In this document: in pieces, positions 35,981-47,985 of the stretch
Position numbering within the stretch: position 1 is the stretch's first letter
Layout of the letters: every line of letters starts with the position of its first letter
DNA from: Amylostereum areolatum
Lineage: Eukaryota > Basidiomycota > Agaricomycetes > Russulales > Stereaceae
Assembly: GCA_012932865.1 (NCBI GenBank)
Contig: SAXG01000006.1
Span: forward strand, 62,001 to 126,000
Direction of reading: 5' to 3'
DNA length: 64,000 nucleotides
Program-made: the position numbers and the translations under genes
Notes under the pieces: generated by a model
Seen by the model: only the letters and a program-made list of their open reading frames with translations
Databases searched by the model: none
What the model was told of the DNA's origin: nothing

Positions 35981-37631
35981 ATGGGACAGCAGCCTTCGAA
36001 ACCGTCCAAGAAGAGGAGTAAGGACAAGGATGTCGATTCGAACGCCCACGATCCCGCCTCTTCAGAGTCCAACGCTACTCCGCAAGGCAGCTACTCCCGC
36101 GCCACGGGCGCAAACGCGGCCAACGGCTCCCACCCCTCCGCCGCTCACCCTTCCATCAACGTCTCCTCGCCCGACGGTGCCCGCGTCGACCCGAACGGTG
36201 CTGCAGCACGTTCCCCGCCTGTGACTTCGCCCATATTGGGAAAGCAGTCCAACTCTTCCACGACCGATCTCGCCCCGTCCTCCCAAACACGACCGTCCGC
36301 CTCTCCTTCACACCCCAAGCCTCCCCCGCTTGATATCCCCGCAACCAACACCATCCTTGCGAACAATGGTTCGCTGACGTCCGGCGGCTCGGCTGGCAGC
36401 TCCTTTCCCGTGGGGGACTCCGTCAACTCTCCCAACGTCGGCAGCTTAAAGGACAAGTTGAAGTCGTTTGATGTGGACGACATGATCCAGCGACTGCTCG
36501 ATGTCGGGTACACCGGCAAAGTCAGCAAGTCTCTCTGCCTTAAGAACGTCGAGATCGCGGCGATATGCCAAGCCGCGCGCGAGGTCTTCCTCAGTCAGCC
36601 GACGCTCATTGAGCTTTCCCCTCCCGTGAAGATCGTGGGGGACGTGCACGGGCAATACTCGGACCTCATTCGGCTTTTCGAGATGTGCGGATTCCCTCCT
36701 TCCGCCAACTATCTCTTCCTCGGCGACTACGTGGACCGCGGCAAGCAGAGTCTGGAGACCATCCTTCTCCTTCTTTGTTACAAGATCAAGTATCCGGAGA
36801 ACTTCTTCCTGCTACGGGGAAACCACGAGTGCGCGAATGTGACGCGAGGTACGTCAACGCTCGTCCGTATGCGACGTCGCTTCTGACCCGTAGACCAGTA
36901 TACGGTTTCTACGACGAATGCAAACGTCGGTGCAATATCAAAACGTGGAAGTCGTTTGTGGACGTTTTCAACTGCTTGCCCATCGCGGCCATTGTTGCCT
37001 CGAAGATATTTTGTGTACATGGTGGCCTTTCGCCATCTCTGCAGTCCATGGACGACATCAAGGCGCTTCAGCGACCCACCGACGTCCCAGATTACGGCCT
37101 CCTCAACGATCTGCTCTGGTCGGACCCCTCTGATTCAGCACTCGACTGGGAGGACAATGAGCGAGGAGTGAGCTATTGTTTCGGCAAGGCCGTCATCAAC
37201 GAGTTCCTCGTTCGATACGACATGGACCTAATATGTCGAGCCCACATGGTAGTAGAGGACGGATACGAGTTCTGGAACGATCGGACATTGGTTACTGTGT
37301 TCAGTGCACCGAATTATTGTGGAGGTACGTTGCCTCGTGCACTCCAGGTGTGCTGCCCCTGACCGTATTGTTTCAGAATTCGACAACTATGGCGCATGCA
37401 TGAGGTCGGCACTGCTGGCGTGTTTGTTATCATCGCTTATACTCACACGGTTTACTCGCAACAGTGTCTCTGAAGATCTGCTGTGCGCCTTCGAGCTTCT
37501 CAAACCCCTGGACGGACCAGCGCTACGAAAGGAAATGACGAAGGCAAAGCGGAAGAGGTGCGTCATGCGTCTCCGTCCACGTTTACCTTCCGCCTGACCT
37601 GGAGGTGAACAGCATGATGAACACCGAATGA
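35981..37631 (+). CDS. PPZ1: PPZ-type Ser/Thr protein phosphatase
   Basis: Fungal-specific PP1-related phosphatase, in yeast controlling ion homeostasis and wall integrity. Exons 35981-36848, 36899-37324, 37377-37404, 37465-37557 and 37613-37631 sum to 1434 bases, 477 aa, intact. The start [17 protein letters not shown] has Gly2, fitting N-myristoylation as in PPZ. About 155 disordered Ser/Pro-rich residues precede the catalytic domain ([17 protein letters not shown]). Metal and catalytic motifs: [77 protein letters not shown]. The long N-terminus separates it from PP1 (GLC7). It ends KRKSMMNTE in a 19-base last exon. Confidence 0.92.
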
Positions 37632-38496
37632 TACGTGATGTCACGCGCGGAACCGGATACCTCTACTTGACGACGTATACGATTATAGTGCCATGGTGTT
37701 TCGGTTCGCAAGGTCTCGGCGCGGGCGGCGGCAGGTCCTGCATTTTCTTGAAGGGCCCCCCTCCGTTTTCCCGCCCGAAGACCTCATCCAGGATACGCCG
37801 ATCCTTTGCATTCCACCCCCTTATCGCATGCCCACGATTCACCATTGCCTTCGAGTGGATATGTATACGCCGCGCGACTGCCGCGCGGTCACCCCCCGCC
37901 ACCAACCTTAAATCCCCCCCGCGCCCTTCTCACGTTTCCTGCGGGTTCGCTTGGTCCAGTTCTGTGGCCCCTTGTTTTGACCTCCCATCCCGCTCTCCTT
38001 CCGTCGTCGTTTATTTTGTCTGTCAGGCGTACTACGATACTGTGTTTATACGATTTTTGGAGGTCTGGATTTTCCTTTCTCTTTCGCGACCTTACGACCC
38101 TACAGGGTCCTACATACGTTTGTGCGCAGTAATTTATATCAATGCGGCGGATGGACAGTGCGGTGTGAGTGAACAATCTGCCCCACCAGTTGGCGGTGTG
38201 GATGCTTGAATCTAGTTGCTAACCCATAGGAGGTACTGGTCTAGATCTGGTCTAGATGAAGGGACTGGGCAGAGGTGAAATCGAGGCGGCGCGCGTATCA
38301 AGATGCATCACGTGCGACGCGACGCGTCTGATTACGCGCTGGCGCGTACACCGTGTCGCATGTTCGTTCCCCTCGCCTTCCGTAACTCTCCTCGTATCCT
38401 CATATTGCGTATGGGCCGCCAGAACACACTCGGTAGGGCTAAAGACACATTCTCCTGGTTCCTGAGTGCTCATAACGAGTAGGCAAGTACTTCAGC
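37632..38496. other. intergenic, upstream region of DNA ligase I
   Basis: 865 bases between tandem genes with no supported ORF. It contains an exact tandem duplication of the 11-mer CTGGTCTAGAT (38236-38257), a CACGTG box and an ACGCGT box, described separately. Confidence 0.5.
38309..38327. promoter_or_regulatory. CACGTG box and ACGCGT (MCB) box upstream of DNA ligase I
   Basis: CACGTG at 38309-38314 and ACGCGT at 38322-38327, about 170 bases before the ligase start, inside a CG-rich stretch with a further GACGCG half-copy between them. ACGCGT is the MluI cell-cycle box bound by MBF in yeasts, and ligase genes (CDC9) are known MBF targets. That MBF acts here is inference; the motif is only six bases. 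Confidence 0.5.
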
Positions 38497-41400
38497 ATGC
38501 CCCCAGGAAAGAAAGCACCGCCGCAACAGTCCAGCCTCTCCGATATGTGGGGTGGCAAGAAAGGAAAGAAAGCTACCGTAAAGCCCGAGCCGGAAGCGGG
38601 GACGGAGGGTTCCGACTGTAGATGCAGATACCATGCAGGTAGACAAGGAAGGAGGAGCCCGAACCAAAGGAGCCCCAGGCGGAGAAGGGTGCGTGGTCTT
38701 AACGTGTCGAACATGGATCGCGGAACCGACCGCCGAACGTGCAGCCGAGGGCTTCGAAGCGAAAGTCGTCCCCTACACGCTTCTCCCGGGAAAAGCACCG
38801 TGCACGCAAGCCCCGATGCACACAAGGCGAAGAAACGGCGCGTCGTCCAGTCAGATGAAGAGTCGGAGGAGCAGGCCTGGAGCCGCTGGTGAGTGCATGC
38901 GTTTATACTTCTTCACTCACAGCTTGATGGTGCCATAACCATGCAGCCCCGAAGTCGCGTAGCTCCAGCCCCAGAGCACCTCCCAAGCAGACCCACAAGG
39001 TTGGGCCTCCTAAGCGCGCGAAGAAGGAAAGCGTGGCGGAGGTGACACGCGTAGAGAGGAGTCCCGAACCGGCAGCGATCAAGGCTAGGGCACAGGGCAA
39101 ACGCGCCGTCGTCGAGGAAGAGGAAGAGGAGGATGACGCACCCCTTGCGGAATTGAGTAGCGCGGAGGATGCACCTGAGGAAGAGGACGCGGACGAAGGA
39201 GAGGACGAGCTGGAGGAGGAGGAGGGCAAGGTCGCGTCCAAGAGGTGCGTTTCCAGTCCTTGTATGCTATCTACAGCCTGATGTTTATATCACGCCACCC
39301 AGCGCGCAGGTGGCGTTGGATCGACGGCAAGAAGTCGACGTAAAAGGAGGGTGGAAGGTCGGCGATCCGTAATACACGTTTCACCTCTCGTAACGTTTCG
39401 TGCTGAAAGTCCCATTGCACACAGCGTACCGTATGCCGCGTTGGCGAAAGCATTTACCCTAATCGAGGCCACCACCAAGCGATTGGAAAAGACGTCCTTA
39501 CTTACCGCCTTGTTCTTACTCGTGATCCAACGCAGCAAGAAGGGCGACACAGATTCCTTGCTCAAGACGGTCTACCTCTGTATCAACCGGGTAAGATCAA
39601 AGTCACCTCCTGGTTGATAACCGATCCTCACTTGCTGAAGCCTACAGCTAAGCCCGGATTATATCGGTATCGAACTGGGTATAGGCGAAAGTCTGCTCAT
39701 CAAAGCGATTGGTGAATCAACGGGACGAAGTATCGCGGTCGTGAAGGCTTCCTTGAAGAAGGAAGGCGATCTAGGTCTTGTAGCGATGGTAAGACCCTCG
39801 TCTCAACCATCCTTATGCCAGGCTTTACACTGTCTTCTAGGCATCGAAGAACAGCCAGAAGACGCTGTTCAAGCCGAAACCTCTCACAGTTCCGTTTGTC
39901 TTCACGCACCTCAAGGAGATCGCCTTGAGTGCAGGACATTCTGTAAGTGCAACTGACGAGATGTCCAATATACAAGCTCACTGTCGGGAGTGACTAGTCC
40001 CAAAACAAGAAGGTTTCAATCATCACGAAGCTCCTGGCCGCATGTCAAGGGGAGGAGGCCAAGTACATCGTTCGAAGTTTGGAAGGAAAACTTCGGATAG
40101 GAAACGCGGAGCGTACAGTGTTGGTTGCGCTGGCTCATGCCGCCGTACTAGCGGAGCAGGAACAAGGTACGTGTCTCCCCACAATATAGACGAAAGAGGT
40201 TGACTGTTATACGCAGCGGGTAAGAAATGGTCCCAGGAGAAACTTACCGCGAGACTCGAAGAAGGTACCGGCACGGTAAAGTCGGTTTACAGGTAACTGA
40301 ATCGTCCCTTGCGAAATACATCCTTAGCTGATGCACGTCAGCGAGCTCCCGACATACGACATCGTAATCCCCGCCTTGCTTACAGGCCGGCGTTAAAGGT
40401 CTACATAATGAGTGCAAGCTGACACCAGGCGTTCCCCTCAAACCTATGCTCGCGAAAGCCGACCAAGGCCATCGGAGAGGTGCTGGACCGCTTCGAAGGC
40501 AAGCGGTTCACGTCCGAGTACAAGTACGACGGCGAACGTGCGCAGGTGCACAGGCTGGAGGACGGCACTGTGCGTGTGTTTAGTCGCAACTCGGAAGATA
40601 TGAGCAAAAAGTATCCCGATCTGGTCGAACAACTGCCTCACGTATGTACCACTCTCGCCTTTCGAATGGTTGTGATTGATGGGGCGGCATGTTACAGTGC
40701 TTCAAGGAGAGTACAAAGTCCTTCGTGCTAGACGCGGAGGCCGTCGCCATAGACAAAACAACGCGCAAGCTGTTGCCCTTCCAGGAGCTTAGCAGGCGAA
40801 AACGGAAAGATGTCAAGGTAGAGGACATCCAGGTTCGCGTATGCCTCTTCGGCTTCGACCTCCTCTATCTCAATGGCGAGGTACGTCGTGTCTTTCCCCC
40901 TGAATGCTATGGCATTGATAGTCCTGTATTCTGCTGCATTTAGCCGCTATTACGGAAGAACCTCGTTGAACGACGGAAGCTTCTCCGTGACCATTTCAAC
41001 GAGGTCGACGGCGAGTTCGCGTTTGCGAAATCATCGGATAACGAGTCCGTGGATGAGATCCAGACTTTCTTGGACGAGAGTGTCAAGGACGGCTGCGAGG
41101 GCCTCATGGTCAAAATGCTCGAGAGCGAGGCGAGCTATTACGAACCCAGTCGACGCAGTGTTAACTGGTTGAAGGTAAGCTCGTCCTCCGTCCGCCGGCA
41201 CACGATGACTGAAGGCAGTGTTGCAGATAAAGAAGGACTATCTAGCCGGCGTGGGTGATTCGCTCGACCTTGTCGTCGTGGGCGCGTACTACGGGAAGGG
41301 CAAGCGCACAAACGTCTACGGCGCCTTCCTTCTCGCCTGCTATGACGCGGACTCGGAGGAGTTTCAGACGATATGCAAGATCGGTACGGGGTTCAGCGAG

Positions 41401-41872
41401 GAAATGCTTGCGGCGCATTACAAGGATCTTAAACCCCTCGAGCTGACCAAGGTGCGCGGAGACGTCAAGATCGGCGGTGCGAAGCCGGACGTTTGGATAG
41501 AGCCGCGCGTGGTTTGGGAGGTCCTGACGGCCGACTTGAGTTTGAGTCCGGTGTACACAGCAGCGATGGGACTGGTGGGTGTTTGGCGTTACGTGAGGAC
41601 ATCGGAAGTCAAAGACTGACCCACTCCGTCGCAGGTCGAGGAACGCGGGATTTCTCTGAGATTCCCTCGGTTTATCCGGGTCCGAGAGGACAAAGGTGCG
41701 GATGACGCAACAGGGACCCGAACAGGTAGGAGCAATGGTAATCTTTTTGGGGGAACGGTAAGCTCACGGACTATTTTTCAGGTGGCGGAGATGTATGAGC
41801 GTCAGGCTCTCGCACAAGGCGGAGGGAAGAAGAAGAAGGGTGGAGGTGACTGCGGACGACGGGTTCTGGTGA
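38497..41872 (+). CDS. CDC9: ATP-dependent DNA ligase I
   Basis: Replicative DNA ligase sealing Okazaki fragments in the nucleus. The N-terminus [20 protein letters not shown] has a PIP-box-like Q-x-x-L-x-x-M-W, followed by basic NLS-like [16 protein letters not shown] and an acidic tract. DNA-binding domain: [51 protein letters not shown]. Adenylation domain: [20 protein letters not shown], catalytic Lys in [46 protein letters not shown] fold: [46 protein letters not shown]. About thirteen introns. One-base insertions near 40388, 40458 and 41851; correcting the last gives the C-terminus ADDGFW and stop at 41872, otherwise the frame runs to 41964. Confidence 0.93.
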
Positions 41873-42003
41873 TATTGGCGGTTACTTGGTTAGAGTGCAC
41901 GAGATCGGGTTCAACTGGCTTCTGTGCCTCCACGCTTTTCGTCCAGCGCAAACGCGGTGTATAAAATGGGCTGTAATATAAGGTGTATACTGGAAAGGAA
42001 GTG

Positions 42004-42622
42004 TCACTTTTGGGCCTGTGTCTGCGCGGCCTGAACCGCTTCTGTAACGCTGGGCTTGACGGCTTGAGCAGCAAGCGCCTTGTCCTTCTCCTCCTTTCCA
42101 CCCCTGTACCAATAGTTGATGAAGCGAACACCTTGCGTGGTCTGCGCGGTCGCGTTGGTCGCATGGCAAGCGAACAGCAAGTAATTGCGCGGCTGTACCC
42201 TCCATGCTGCAAGGGGAGGATGAGAGATGAGAAAAGAAGGCGGAGACAGGAGTGAGAACGCACCGAAACGCATGAAAACAAGGCTGGGCAACGGACGGGT
42301 GTGAGAAGGAGTGTGGTGCGAATGAGAAGGTGACTCACGAGTAGCCGGTCAGAGCACTGGTCATGGTACCGGAGATGACTTCCTCATCCTTGGTCAAATC
42401 AGCGAGGGCAGCGAGGGGAAGACCCCAGTTTGCGACCTGGAGAGAACGTCAACGGACGACGGATTGTACGCGCTGAGAGTGAACGCACGGGTCCCCAAAA
42501 GTGAGTGCCTGCGTGGTCGAGGTGAGTAGGATGCTTGTCGAATATGGGAGAAAATGCGACGAACTAAAGAAGTATTCGCGGGCGGCGGGGGAGCGAATCC
42601 AGGCAGCAAAGGCAGAAGCCAT
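42004..42622 (-). CDS. MPC1: mitochondrial pyruvate carrier subunit 1
   Basis: Inner-mitochondrial-membrane pyruvate carrier subunit. Start [20 protein letters not shown]; exon 2 is only 20 bases and completes [20 protein letters not shown], the family hallmark. Then [40 protein letters not shown] and [15 protein letters not shown], followed by a charged Lys/Ala/Gln-rich tail ending QAAQTQAQK. Five exons; all introns are GT-AG and the frame is intact. At about 135 residues it is slightly longer than animal MPC1 (109 aa) because of the tail. Divergent from the DUF6699 gene. Confidence 0.93.
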
Positions 42623-43048
42623 GGGAGAGAACGGGGATGGTGGCAGTGGGAGGAAGGAGATCAAGGCAAGTGGATGTCTTCCGTTCGATTCGTTCAAGCG
42701 TTCCACTTCCCGAGCGAGCACGTGCCCCGACCCCTCATTCGCCTTTCATATCTTGAAACCGAGGCCGTCACTGCCGCCCCCGTCGTCGACGCGTCTGTCC
42801 TTCACCCTGCTCGATTCTCAGCGTCTTGGACGCGTAACCCTCCTCGGACATCGGACGGTGGCTTCTCGGGGACGCGCAATTTACGCGACTCCGAGGTCTG
42901 GAAAAGGAAGTAGGCCAGTACCGTGACGTTGCCTGGCCGGCGCCTGCACACCTCTTCCCTCTTCCTCGTTCGTTCTGCGACCGTCCTTTCGCTTTTTCGC
43001 GTTTGCTATCGTTGTCCCACTTGCTTTCCTGCTGCCATCCTACTTCTC
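42623..43048. promoter_or_regulatory. divergent upstream region, MPC1 / DUF6699 gene
   Basis: 426 bases between divergent start codons; both promoters. An in-frame ATG at 42923 (+) could extend the next protein upstream with a hydrophobic stretch, but the sequence looks like leader. Confidence 0.4.
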
Positions 43049-44599
43049 ATGTCTAACCCCCAATATCCAACTCACTACCATCCCTACGGCGCCGCTTACT
43101 CCGGTCAAGGTCAACCCTTTCAATACTCCCAACACTATCAGCCCTCTCAACCCTCTCAGCCTGCCTATCCGTACCCGCAAACTAGCACTCCTCAGTACAA
43201 CCCGGACGTTCCGTTTCCCGTCGCCCACACCTCTTCTCAATCCCAGCCCGTCGTTCCCCCCACCTCCGCCCCATCCCGACCTGCGGCTGCTCGTCCACAC
43301 ACTCCCCATCCAAGTCGTCGCCACACTACCGCCGGCGCAGGTTCTCGCAAGGGCCGTCAACCCTCTAACGCCTCGGGCCACGGCTCAAACTCTGGTCACG
43401 GATCCACCGGAGGCCACCAACCATTGCGCTCGGCGTTGAAGAAGAAAGTCGAGCGATCGCATACCACCGCAGGCCTCGCATCCATGCCTTCCATCGGCCG
43501 TGCTCGCACACACTCAGGCGCTACAGACACCCAACCTCGTGTGGACGGCATTTCTCGTTCTCGCACCATGTCCAATGTCCGCATCGACCCGGGTTCGTCT
43601 ACTACCCTTCTTTGGGTCAGCCTCGTTTTCACTGAAACGCCCCGGACCTAGATCACCTCTTCCTATCGATTCGGTCCCCAAATATCTTGGAACTCAGTAA
43701 CATAGCCTTTCAGGCCACCGTGGACGAGCTCCGGTCCCATGTATTTCCTATGTGGCCCCACGGAATCGACCACCAAGAGTCCTTCGGACATCACTGGCGC
43801 GTCAAGTTCGCTGGGCGTCCGTTCAGCAGCACCGGTCACGACGGAATACTGTGCGTTTCCTTCTATCCCCTCCCTCATTCCCGGCTCAAGTCCGACACAG
43901 AATGCAACGCATGATCTGCAAGATATTCTGGGTCCTCTCAACTCATGTCAGTTTATCGTACACGTTCTCGTTCTGCCGATCTCATGTCCGTCTGCTGTCC
44001 TAGGGCTACGTTTATCTCACGTCGATAAACACTGGGAGAGCAGTACGTGTATCCAAACTCGATCGGACACTTGACCACCTGACCCAGATACATGCACTCC
44101 AGTTCCACGCTCCTCGCCTCGTTTTCATACGCGCGCCGTCGGACCCCGGATCGTCCTTCTTCTCGATGACCCTCAGCGATTCGGGCGACTCCGTCGTGTT
44201 CGTCGACCCTGCACGACGTGGTCACTCAGAGTCTCGGGCTCGCCTTGCGATCTGCCTTTCCCCGCAGCGTCACGACCGACACGCTCATGGACGACAACAT
44301 CCTCAAGATTCAGCTTCGGACGACGTTCAATGGTGCGTAGCGCGTAGCATATATCGGGCAAGATCACGCGGCATCCTCACGCACGTCTCCCCCCCCCTCC
44401 CTTTCCTTCATTTCCAGGTCTTGGCATCGACAAAAGCCTTTTCCTCGCCGTCATCCTAAAGCATATCAACGATGTCATGATCAAACTCGATGCCAGCGTT
44501 CCCCTCGGGCGCAAGGGCATCTTTGGATTCGGCAGCAGGCGCGAGCTGTGGATATTCAAGGCCTCGGCGAGTTGGTGGGAGAAGAATGGCAGGCGATAG
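43049..44599 (+). CDS. DUF6699-domain protein
   Basis: Basidiomycete-expanded family of unknown function. N-terminal ~190 residues are low complexity (MSNPQYPTHYHPYGAAYSGQ, Gln/Pro/Tyr-rich, then His/Ser-rich with RSALKKKVERSHTTAG). The DUF6699-type domain starts after an intron (43593-43652): NIAFQATVDELRSHVFPMWP, HGIDHQESFGHHWRVKFAGR, PFSSTGHDGIL, and continues through several short exons with HRLVFV-like sequence near 44110 and a C-terminal block VMIKLDASVPLGRKGIFGFG, ELWIFKASASWWEKNGRR. The last block is very typical of the family. Exon limits between 43850 and 44440 are approximate. No function assigned. Confidence 0.75.
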
Positions 44600-45193
44600 C
44601 ACCGGGCCTTTGAGCCGGGTTTGACGGGGAGGCCTTACTAGGCGCTCCTCCTTTTCACTCTGTACTTGTATCTTTTTGCTTCATTTTAGGGCTCTCCCGG
44701 TGTGTACCATAGCGAATATCTTGGGCCGCTCCTTACTTGGTCGTCTTGTTTTGCTTACGCCTCCATCTTTCTTGACGTAGTCTTACGATGCTCACGAAAA
44801 CAGGAATCATACTGTACTGTAGTTATTTTTTTTGACTTGGAACACGTCCGCGCCGTCCCCTCGCCATCTTTCTCCGTGAAGATACTTATACGCACTGATG
44901 TTATAGGGAATTCCATGCCACTCACTGCCAGTAAAGAGCGATGGATTGTGCAGCAAGGCACGACGCAGAACACGGTCAACTATCGTACACTTGTGGCACG
45001 GCGACGTATGGGCATTCGCCTCGCTCCACTCCCAAGGAAGAAATTATGAGGTATTAAATAAATAGATACTGCTGCTGGCGAGAGCCCACCGCGCGCGACG
45101 CCGCCAACAAGCGAAGTCCAGGTATACAGACCCATTATACTATGCCGTGAATATCCCAAAGCGAAACCGCCCACCATCGCGTCCCGACCCCTT
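44600..45193. other. convergent 3' region
   Basis: 594 bases between the DUF6699 stop (+) and the fucosyltransferase-like stop (-); AT-richer, no coding signal. Confidence 0.5.
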
Positions 45194-47497
45194 CTAATCG
45201 AGGACGGTGGTGTGGCGATCGGCGCCCCGCGCCGCACGCATGTTGACGATGCCGCCCGCGACGGAGCTCATACCATGCGCGTAGAAAAACGCGGAATGCG
45301 CCTAGGAGATGCTGTTCGACGACCTGCGCGGTAATCTGTCAGCATCAGCGGCCAGCCGAATTCGCGCAGGTCGTCCATGTCGAGTAGGATCCGGCATGAA
45401 TATCGCGCCGTGCTCTGCGATCGCAGCGAGGGCCTCCGGGTCACGTTCATCCGTGGCGACGTAGAATCTGTTCCGAAAAGCATTCGTCATCGTAGGAGAT
45501 CAGAGTAGGGGGGAATGTGCGCACGGGTCAGTGGGAAGTGGTGAATTTAATGTCAGTTGCTCCTTGTTGGCCTGAACGCCTGGAACATCGAAAGTGGTGA
45601 TCTTGTCCAAGTTTTCGAGAACCTTTCGCCCCTGGGCAAGTCGCTCCTTGACACGCTTGACGTGCTCGACGGGATCGGCCTCCATCGCCCAGCCCTAATC
45701 TGACGACTGAAGTGAAAGTGTGAGCGACATTCTCCCATACGACTGGGTAGGAACTCACAATCCCCACGACGCATATGTGCGCCCATCCAGAGACGCCCGC
45801 TGACCTTCGCACGCATGCGCTCCGCGAGCCTGTCCTGCCAAAAGAGAGACGGCGTGGACCGGAACGAGGTAGTGTAGTACCAAATCAGCGAAGTCTTTCC
45901 GTGCTTCAACGGTGGTGAACCGCACTGCGCCCTGAGGGACAAGGTCAGAACTGGATGGCATATGAAGTTCAAAGATGCTCGTACAGGCTTGCGGTACAGA
46001 TGAGTCTCGCCTGCGAGGACGAGAACATCCGCGTCGACATCTGCGTACTCGTCTATCCAGCCTCGAAGCGAGGAGCGTGGAACGACCTGCTTGATCGGGT
46101 TAACGACCGTCTTAGTGTAGTCGAGCCCGAGGCTGTGAAAAGGCTTTATAAGATATACCAGCGAATTAGGACGAGACTGAACTCACGCTCCAAGGAAAGT
46201 ATGTAGGACCTCCCAGCCGTTCTTTTGCAACAAGTCTTCGAACTTCTCGTCCGTGGACATATCCCATACGATGCCAGAATCGCTGTCCTGCAGGACTCGC
46301 CGAGCGGTTTCCCAATCCAACACCGACTTACCCTCAGGCAACGCGTCCACAAGCCTTCGGTACACGCGGGATTCGACATTCTCCGGCCATTCTCCTTTGA
46401 CGCCGTTTTCCCAGTCGCCTCCTTCGGGGTTCCACTGCCCGCGCTTCTTCATCTCCTCCGGAATGTAGTCGACGCGGACCGTGCCCGACGGGTCGTACCA
46501 ATGATTTTCCACGACGAACAGCGACGGTTTTCTTCGTTTGGTCCTTCTCGAAGATGCTCGCGTGCGTGTGGTAGTCCTCGCGGTGCCAAGCGCCGTTGCT
46601 GTGTTCGTCGCTGGCCGGGCGTCCGTGAAGGCGTAGATAGTCGGAGAGCAGGATCACGGGGTGCTTCTCGCGGATGTGGGTGAGGTTGAGCATGAGGGAC
46701 ATAGGCAGACGCCAGCCCATCTGTTGCTCGATGGGCAGCGTACGCCATTCCTCCCACCCGATGGCGTCTCCCTTGTTGACCATCGGTGCATAGTCGGCAC
46801 ATACGTCGCTGCAACGGACGTCAAACGTGCTGTGGAAGGGAGAGCGGGGAGAACGCACATGTTGTATTCACAGCCGCGAGCATACACGAAGGAAGGAAGG
46901 ACGAGCGTGCGGTTAAGCAGTTGGGCCTGAAGCATGGCAGCTTCGATGATGTAGCGCATCTAAACCCGCACCGATGCATGCGTGAGTCCTCCGGTGGGCG
47001 ATCGAGACAAGGTAAAACGCACGTTATTCCAGCCCAATCCCAACGAATAGTCTCGCGAAAAGAAGCCTTTCGTGGACGCCACGAGATCCCTCAGCTCGTC
47101 CAAGGGAAGTTCGTGATAATTGGGGGGTGGCGATGCTGCCATCCATTGTTGACTGGATCCGGTGAGGGGATAGACCTGGGAAGGAGGTGGAGGAAGGTGC
47201 TGCAACGATATGTCGGACTCGGGTTCATCAGGAGAGACCGTGAGGTGGATGGTCGATAGGGAGAGTGATGTCGTCTGTGGGGGAGTGCAGAGGGGAGGGC
47301 GGGGTTAAACCGATGCGAGTGAGGGTAGAGAATGCGACGAGATGGAAAAGAACGCCAGCGAGGGCGGCAGTGCCGAAGAACATAAGGAGGGTGCCATAGC
47401 GTCCACCGAAGCCTGGCAAGCCTAACCAGCGCCGCCTCGATTTGTGGGCGTACGGCAATTCAGGTTCCGGGGATGTCGGTACGGAGAAGTATCGCAT
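45194..47497 (-). CDS. O-fucosyltransferase-like glycosyltransferase (type II membrane)
   Basis: Start MRYFSVPTSPEPELPYAHKS; basic cytoplasmic segment and one signal anchor (YGTLLMFFGTAALAGVLFHL). The lumenal part begins SKGFFSRDYSLGLGWNNVRF, MRYIIEAAMLQAQLLNRTLV, LPSFVYARGCEYNM, a layout typical of GDP-fucose O-fucosyltransferase-like GT-B enzymes (G-W-N-N, N-R-T-L-V-L-P). A donor-binding motif GAHMRRGDF with HxRRGD lies near 45780, and the C-terminus has RFYVATDERDPEALAAIAEH, DLREFGWPLMLTD, EQHLLG, FFYAHGMSSVAGGIVNMRAA. About nine exons; at least one extra base near 45305. Acceptor substrate unknown. Some introns in 46050-46950 are uncertain. Confidence 0.75.
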
Positions 47498-47985
47498 GGT
47501 TGAACAGAACGGTGCTGGGCACAAAGTCAAACCGACTCGCGCTAGGGCGGCGAAAAGACGCGGCGAGCGACGTCGAGCGGGTGGAGACGAGACGTGGTGG
47601 AGAAGCAGGTGAGAGGAAGAACGTATTGCAAGGAACAAAGGCGTTGATGTCCGCCATTACAGCGCGCTTGGCGACTTTCAAATGGAGTAGACAGTCATAT
47701 TGCGATCTCAAGCTCAAACTGGAAGGCGGCCTGAAGCAAACGCAAACGGTCTACATGCTCTAGTAGGATTACCGCACAGACCACTTGTGTGCGTATGACA
47801 GCCCCGTCGACAAGCGCTACTGCGCGACATGGAATCGTCGGCCACACGCCCTCGGCGGGTGTGGCCTGCGCCAAGTGGAATATTATATATATTGCTTGCC
47901 GGATATTCTACATGTACTACGTAGTGAGCACGAGTCACCCGCAAGGCAGAACGCGATCGTAGCCTACTCACGTTGTGTGTGTCGC
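47498..47985. other. intergenic, tandem minus-strand genes
   Basis: 488 bases between the isomerase stop and the fucosyltransferase-like start. Contains a 3' UTR and the upstream promoter of the minus-strand gene at 45194-47497; no gene recognised. Confidence 0.45.
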
